Shown piece after piece: positions 37,249-41,200 of a stretch of DNA of 41,200 nt; positions within the stretch are counted from its first letter, which is position 1, and each line of letters starts with the position of its first letter. Source of the DNA: CAVQGZ01 sp964356295 (GTDB lineage Bacteria; Actinomycetota; Actinomycetes; Jiangellales; Jiangellaceae); the NCBI GenBank assembly GCA_964356295.1, contig CAYHHE010000018.1, forward strand, positions 1 through 41,200, written 5' to 3'. A program made the position numbers and the translations under genes. Under the pieces are notes generated by a model, which ran no database searches, was not told the DNA's origin, and worked only from the letters and a program-made list of their open reading frames with translations.

Positions 37249-40200
37249 GGCATCGATACGCTGCCGCGTCACACCCAGCCGGGTGAGCTCGTCCGCCGCC
37301 TGGCAGATCTCGGCCTCACGATCGTCCGCTTCCATGGACTCGTCCGTAAGGGCCACGATTACGCGTAGCAGTGTGCTCTCGAAGAAGAGCCCCTGCTCCT
37401 CCGCGATGACCAGGCCCGCGCGGGCGACAGCCGTGGCGTCATCAAGGTGTCCGCTGCCACTCAGGGCAAGAGCCCTTGCGCGCGCCGCCATAGGGGCGAA
37501 CACGGCCGCGGCATCAGCAGCGTCCCGTTCCGCCTCATCCAGGACCCGGAGTGCCCCGACGCCATCCCCCATGGCAACAAGGGCCTCTGCTTGAGCGGTG
37601 GCCGCTTCGAAGGACCCGTCAGGATGACCTGTGGCCTGCAACTTCTCTCGCCAGGTGTCGAGGAGGGCGTGCGCATCCTCGCTGTGACCCCTCGCGGTCA
37701 GCAACCGGCCGTAGAGGATGGCGGCGAACCCTGCGACTGAGGTCAGTCCTGTGGATGTCAACACCCTCAAGGCGTCCAGGAGGACCGGTTCGGCTTCGTC
37801 GTAGTGGCCCTGATTGAGCAGCACCTCCCCAAGGTTGCTCTGCGTGACGGCGGCCCCGGAGACGTCACCCATCCTGGTCGCCACGGCTGCCGCTTGCCGG
37901 TAGAGGTCCGCTGCCTCGTCCCATCGTCCATCGAAGTACGCGATGGCTCCGAGGTTGCTCATGGTCGTCGACTGGCCTTCGAGGTCTCCGGCAGCAGCGT
38001 GGATCGGTAAGGCGAGGCGGTAGTAGGTGCCTCGCTCGGATCGTCCCTGCATCGTCATCGAGGAGTCCAGCGCCATGTACGCCCGGGCGAGAGCGGTGTC
38101 GTCGTCGCTCGCCTCGGCCAGGCGGATGGCCTCGAGGGCCTCACGTTCCGCCTCGTGGTGCCGGTCCTGCAGGGTGAGGAGTTGAGCACGCGTGGCCACC
38201 GCAGTCGCCACCACCCGTGCGGCTGCACGCCCCCGCTGCTCGTGGGCGATCTTGGCCGCCTGGGTCAGATCCCGGTAGGCGGCCTTGTGGCGCTGCGCTC
38301 GCTCGTTGGCACGGGCACGCCTGATCAGCACCTTTGCGCGTGCTACGCCATCGCTTGCCACCCGGTGTGCACTGCCGAATGCCTTGACGGCATCGGGGTA
38401 CCTGCCGAGGTTCAGCAGGCTATCTCCGAGCGCCTCCCACGTTGCCACCAGCGTGGTCGGATCGTCGTAGCCGATTCGTGTGGCAGCAGCCAGGGCCCGC
38501 TCGTACTGCGCCACGGCCTCGGCGTTGGCGTAGGCCGCCCGGGCCTGGTTGGCAGCCGCGCGACCCCAGCGCCACGCCTGCTCGTGGTCACCGCCCATGG
38601 AGAAGTGCAGGGCGAGGTTGTCCGCGTACTCCTCAGGACGGTTCCCCGCACGCTTGAGCGTCGAGTCTGCGGCGAGCAGGTGGTACTGACGCCGTCGCTG
38701 AAACGGGAGGCTGTCGTAGGCCGCATCCCGCAGCAGCGCGTGACGGAAGCGCAGGCGGCCCTTGCCGTCGGGCTCGAGGATGTCGGCCAGCTCCTTCCGG
38801 GTGGCGTCGTCGAGCGCCACCTCCTCGTCCCCGAAAAGATCCTTGAGCACCGCGACCCGGAACGACCGGCCGAGGACTGACGCGCGGCGAACGACTCGGC
38901 GGGCCAGCGGCGACAGCGAGTCGATCTGGGCGGCGACCATGCCCTCCAGCGAGGACGGCAGGGCGTCGATGTCGCCGTGCTCGCGCAGCCCTCGAAGCGT
39001 CTCCTCGAGGAAGAGCGGGTTGCCCGCGACGCGGTTGACCACGGCCTCCAGGTCGTGCGGGCGCAGCGGCGCTGCCGCCGTGCCCTCGATGACCAGGGAT
39101 CGGACGGCGGCCTCGTGAAGTCCGCCCAGCGGGATCTGCTCGCCGCTGGTGGGGCGGTAGCCGGCGTCCTCGTCGCGGCGGGCGGCAAGCAGCAGCCAAG
39201 GGCGGCTCTCGGTCTCCCGCTCGAGCCGGGACAGTAGCGCCGCGGTGGCCTCGTCGGCGTAGTGGGCGTCGTCGAGAGCGATCACCATCGGGCCGCCGGC
39301 AAGCACCTCGATCAGGCGGAAGAGCGCGTCGGCGGTCCGGTCGGGGCGGAACTGCGGGTCGAGGTCGCGGGTGGCGTCGGTGTCGGCGACCGGGATCGCC
39401 AGCACGTCACCGATCAGCGGTAGCCACGGCTCGAGGTCGGGCGCGAACAGCGGGACGGTCTCGGCAAGCCAGGCGGAGAGCTCGACCGCATCGGCCCGGT
39501 CGAGGCCGAGCAGCCGCCTCAGCGGGTCGCGCAGCGGCCGGTAGGGGGTGGCCGCGCCGTAGGGCTCGGCGCGCGCCTGGACCGACGGGGTGCGGTCGTG
39601 GGCAGCCAGAACCTCGCGCAGCAGCCGGGTCTTGCCGATGCCGGCCTCGCCGGCGATGGTGACCACGCGCCCGCGACCCTCCGCGAGGCCGGCGTAGGCG
39701 TCGTCGACCTGCTGCAGCTCCTTGTCGCGCCCGAGGAACGGCAGCGTGCCCAGCCCGCGGGGGGGACGGGTGCCCGACTCCTCGCCCACCACGTACGCCG
39801 TCACCGGGCGCGACTTGCCCTTGACCATGAACGGCTCGACGGCCTGCGTGCTGAACAGCGTCTGGGCGGCATCGAGGGTGGCCGGGGTGGCCAGCACCTG
39901 GCCGGGCTCGGCCTTGGCCATGACTCGGGCGGCCAGGTTGACCGTGTCGCCCATGACCGTGAGGGTGGCGCGCTCGAACGAGCCGATGGCGCCGGCGAAC
40001 ACGTGGCCGCGGCTCACCCCCGCGCGCACGGCGATCGGCCAGGCCTCGTCCAAGCTGCGGGTGACGATCGAGCGGGTGGCGCGCAGCAGCCGGCCCTGGT
40101 CGTCCTCGGCGGTGGTGGGGAAGCCGGCGACCATGATGACCTTGCCGCCGTCCTCGGCCAGGTCGGTGGCCAGGAACGTCACCCCCTCGGCGTCGGCGGC

Positions 40201-41037
40201 GTCCTGCGCGGCCAACACCAGCGCGTGCAGCGCCTGCGCGGCGGGCTGGTGGCCCTCCCGGTCGAGCAGCCCGTCGATGCCGGTGTAGCGGACGAACGAC
40301 ACCCCGACCGTGCGGTGCTCGGACTCCGGTTCCGCGGCGCTGAGGAACCGCCGTAGCGCCGTCGGCACGTACATGTCGGCGTGGCCGCCGTCGGGACGCA
40401 GGTGCGGCTCGGGCATGTCGGCGTGCGGGCGACGCCAGCGCAGCAGGCAGCCGGGACCGAGCGGTTCGCCCAGCGCGTTGCGGGGGAGCGCCGCGGCGGT
40501 GCGCGGCCCGAGCAGGATCTGCCCGGCGCTGGCGGTCGCCTCCAGCTCGGCGACGGCCGTCGTGGCCGGCCCAACGATCACCAGCTCGCGGTGCGAGCGT
40601 CCCACCAGGAACAGGTCGACCTCGCCGGTGTGCACCCCGACCGACATGCGCAGCCGCAGCCGCCCGGCCGGGCTGGGGTACTTCGCGGTCTGGGCCAGCG
40701 CGGAGCGCATCTCCACGGCCGCACATGAGGCCTGCACGGCATGGTCGGGGCCGGTGAACAGCAGGAACAGCGCATCCCCGCCGAACTTCAGCAGCGTGCC
40801 GCCGCGTGCCGCCGCCAGGCCGAGCATCGTGCCGAACACGACGTTGAGCACGTCGGTGAGCTGCTCGGCGCCCACCTTGCCGCGCTGCGCCAGCCGCTCG
40901 GACAGCGCGGTGAAGCCGGACACGTCGACGAAGACCAACGTCCCGTCCACGTGCCGGTGCATCGGCCGAGGCTCGATCGCGTCCTCGCCCGGCCACGACA
41001 GCGCCGTGCCGGGGACGAAGCGGCGAAGATCTGGCAC
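37216..41037 (-). CDS. Two-domain class III (sAC-like) cyclase with NTPase and TPR regions
   Basis: A 1273-residue soluble signalling protein. Cyclase domain 1 (~30-165) has both metal aspartates, D38 in FVDVSGFT and D88 in LLKFGGDALF, but lacks the Asn/Arg transition-state pair. Cyclase domain 2 (~243-400) lacks the metal aspartates (FVRYTG; KVIMVAGF) but has K299, T360, N367 and R371 in TLTVMGDTVNLAARV. The two halves should form one active site, as in mammalian sAC (ADCY10), which also uses Lys and Thr rather than Lys and Asp. An NTPase domain follows (Walker A AGEAGIGKT ~462-470; Walker B MVIALDDAHYADE), then TPR-like helical repeats from ~800 to ~1250. The start is GTG 41037. Confidence 0.9.
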   Translation of the reverse strand: MPDLRRFVPGTALSWPGEDAIEPRPMHRHVDGTLVFVDVSGFTALSERLAQRGKVGAEQLTDVLNVVFGTMLGLAAARGGTLLKFGGDALFLLFTGPDHAVQASCAAVEMRSALAQTAKYPSPAGRLRLRMSVGVHTGEVDLFLVGRSHRELVIVGPATTAVAELEATASAGQILLGPRTAAALPRNALGEPLGPGCLLRWRRPHADMPEPHLRPDGGHADMYVPTALRRFLSAAEPESEHRTVGVSFVRYTGIDGLLDREGHQPAAQALHALVLAAQDAADAEGVTFLATDLAEDGGKVIMVAGFPTTAEDDQGRLLRATRSIVTRSLDEAWPIAVRAGVSRGHVFAGAIGSFERATLTVMGDTVNLAARVMAKAEPGQVLATPATLDAAQTLFSTQAVEPFMVKGKSRPVTAYVVGEESGTRPPRGLGTLPFLGRDKELQQVDDAYAGLAEGRGRVVTIAGEAGIGKTRLLREVLAAHDRTPSVQARAEPYGAATPYRPLRDPLRRLLGLDRADAVELSAWLAETVPLFAPDLEPWLPLIGDVLAIPVADTDATRDLDPQFRPDRTADALFRLIEVLAGGPMVIALDDAHYADEATAALLSRLERETESRPWLLLAARRDEDAGYRPTSGEQIPLGGLHEAAVRSLVIEGTAAAPLRPHDLEAVVNRVAGNPLFLEETLRGLREHGDIDALPSSLEGMVAAQIDSLSPLARRVVRRASVLGRSFRVAVLKDLFGDEEVALDDATRKELADILEPDGKGRLRFRHALLRDAAYDSLPFQRRRQYHLLAADSTLKRAGNRPEEYADNLALHFSMGGDHEQAWRWGRAAANQARAAYANAEAVAQYERALAAATRIGYDDPTTLVATWEALGDSLLNLGRYPDAVKAFGSAHRVASDGVARAKVLIRRARANERAQRHKAAYRDLTQAAKIAHEQRGRAAARVVATAVATRAQLLTLQDRHHEAEREALEAIRLAEASDDDTALARAYMALDSSMTMQGRSERGTYYRLALPIHAAAGDLEGQSTTMSNLGAIAYFDGRWDEAADLYRQAAAVATRMGDVSGAAVTQSNLGEVLLNQGHYDEAEPVLLDALRVLTSTGLTSVAGFAAILYGRLLTARGHSEDAHALLDTWREKLQATGHPDGSFEAATAQAEALVAMGDGVGALRVLDEAERDAADAAAVFAPMAARARALALSGSGHLDDATAVARAGLVIAEEQGLFFESTLLRVIVALTDESMEADDREAEICQAADELTRLGVTRQRIDALTPPPRRKAG

Positions 41038-41200
41038 GGGTCAACTCTTGCGTATCGCAGCGTGATCGTCAGCCCGCGAGCCGCTTCGGCGCGCGCGTCA
41101 CACCGACCCTTGGCATGCCTTGGGCCCGCCCGGGACCTGCCCCGGGGTGACCCACGGCGGGTTTGTTGCGGGGGCGAGGCCGGGCTGCACGCGCCGGGTC
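41038..41200. other. Upstream region of the cyclase gene, no gene seen
   Basis: 163 bases to the window end. They should hold the cyclase promoter on the minus strand, but no convincing -35/-10 pair or TANNNT hexamer at leaderless distance was found. The self-complementary GGCATGCC near 41113 was the only small motif noted. Confidence 0.5.

Overview
This window comes from a high-GC actinobacterial (Actinomycetota) chromosome. The evidence is a complete SUF iron-sulfur operon with a SufU scaffold and an embedded Rieske ferredoxin, an ECF-type biotin transporter, a fabG-fabI pair, dodecin, SURF1, a double-ACT SerB, and G/C-rich third codon positions throughout. From memory, the gene content (suf operon, ABC-F ATPase, EchA12-like crotonase, fabG/inhA, dodecin) recalls the Rv1460-Rv1498A stretch of Mycobacterium tuberculosis, but with different intervening genes, so a genus cannot be named. 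Two runs of exactly 100 N (10774-10873 and 18381-18480) show that this is a scaffolded draft assembly.

Layout. 1-5266 (+): sufB (5' end outside the window), sufD, a Rieske ferredoxin, sufC, sufS, sufU and sufT, tightly packed with several ATGA overlaps. 5267-5439: convergent intergenic region with a nested palindrome. 5440-11055 (-): a one-directional block holding bioY, a short acyl-CoA/MenE-type ligase, a membrane protein, a hotdog-like protein, a thiolase, and the ECF ATPase and transmembrane subunits (bioM/bioN-like). This is a plausible biotin or biotin-precursor module. 11109-15949 (+): ABC-F ATPase, small HTH protein, enoyl-CoA hydratase and ABC exporter half. 15956-17541 (-): dienelactone hydrolase and an atypical SDR. 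17579-19583 (+): sirtuin, a gap with a palindrome, and an AbiEi/DUF559-like protein. 19606-20727 (-): SURF1 and a DUF3099-like membrane protein. 20996-22782 (+): dodecin, fabG and fabI. 22896-27642: lysoplasmalogenase-like protein (-), SixA-like phosphatase (+), a 17-bp tandem repeat, serB and a hypothetical gene (-), ABC ATPase and NfeD (+). 27718-31108 (+): SPFH protein, FeS-type photolyase/cryptochrome and a TSUP permease. 31118-33207 (-): baeRF-like protein and a crotonase. 33262-37201 (+): CoA-transferase/GNAT fusion, TrmH-type methyltransferase and a secreted protein. 37216-41037 (-): a 1273-residue two-domain class III cyclase with NTPase and TPR regions, arranged like mammalian soluble adenylyl cyclase.

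Regulation. At least a dozen genes have a TANNNT-like hexamer ending only 6-8 nt before an ATG/GTG start. This is the layout of leaderless actinobacterial transcripts, and it was used here to choose starts. Several divergent pairs share very short spacers (37 bp in two cases). Perfect GC-rich hairpins sit at several gene ends, often overlapping stop codons.

Most interesting items: the sAC-like cyclase with complementary half-sites; the BioY-ligase-thiolase-ECF block, whose thiolase lacks usual catalytic residues; the CoA-transferase/GNAT fusion with an apparent Glu-to-Asp change; a photolyase whose only reasonable start is CTG; and the set of leaderless promoters. No tRNA, rRNA, CRISPR array, insertion sequence or prophage was seen.
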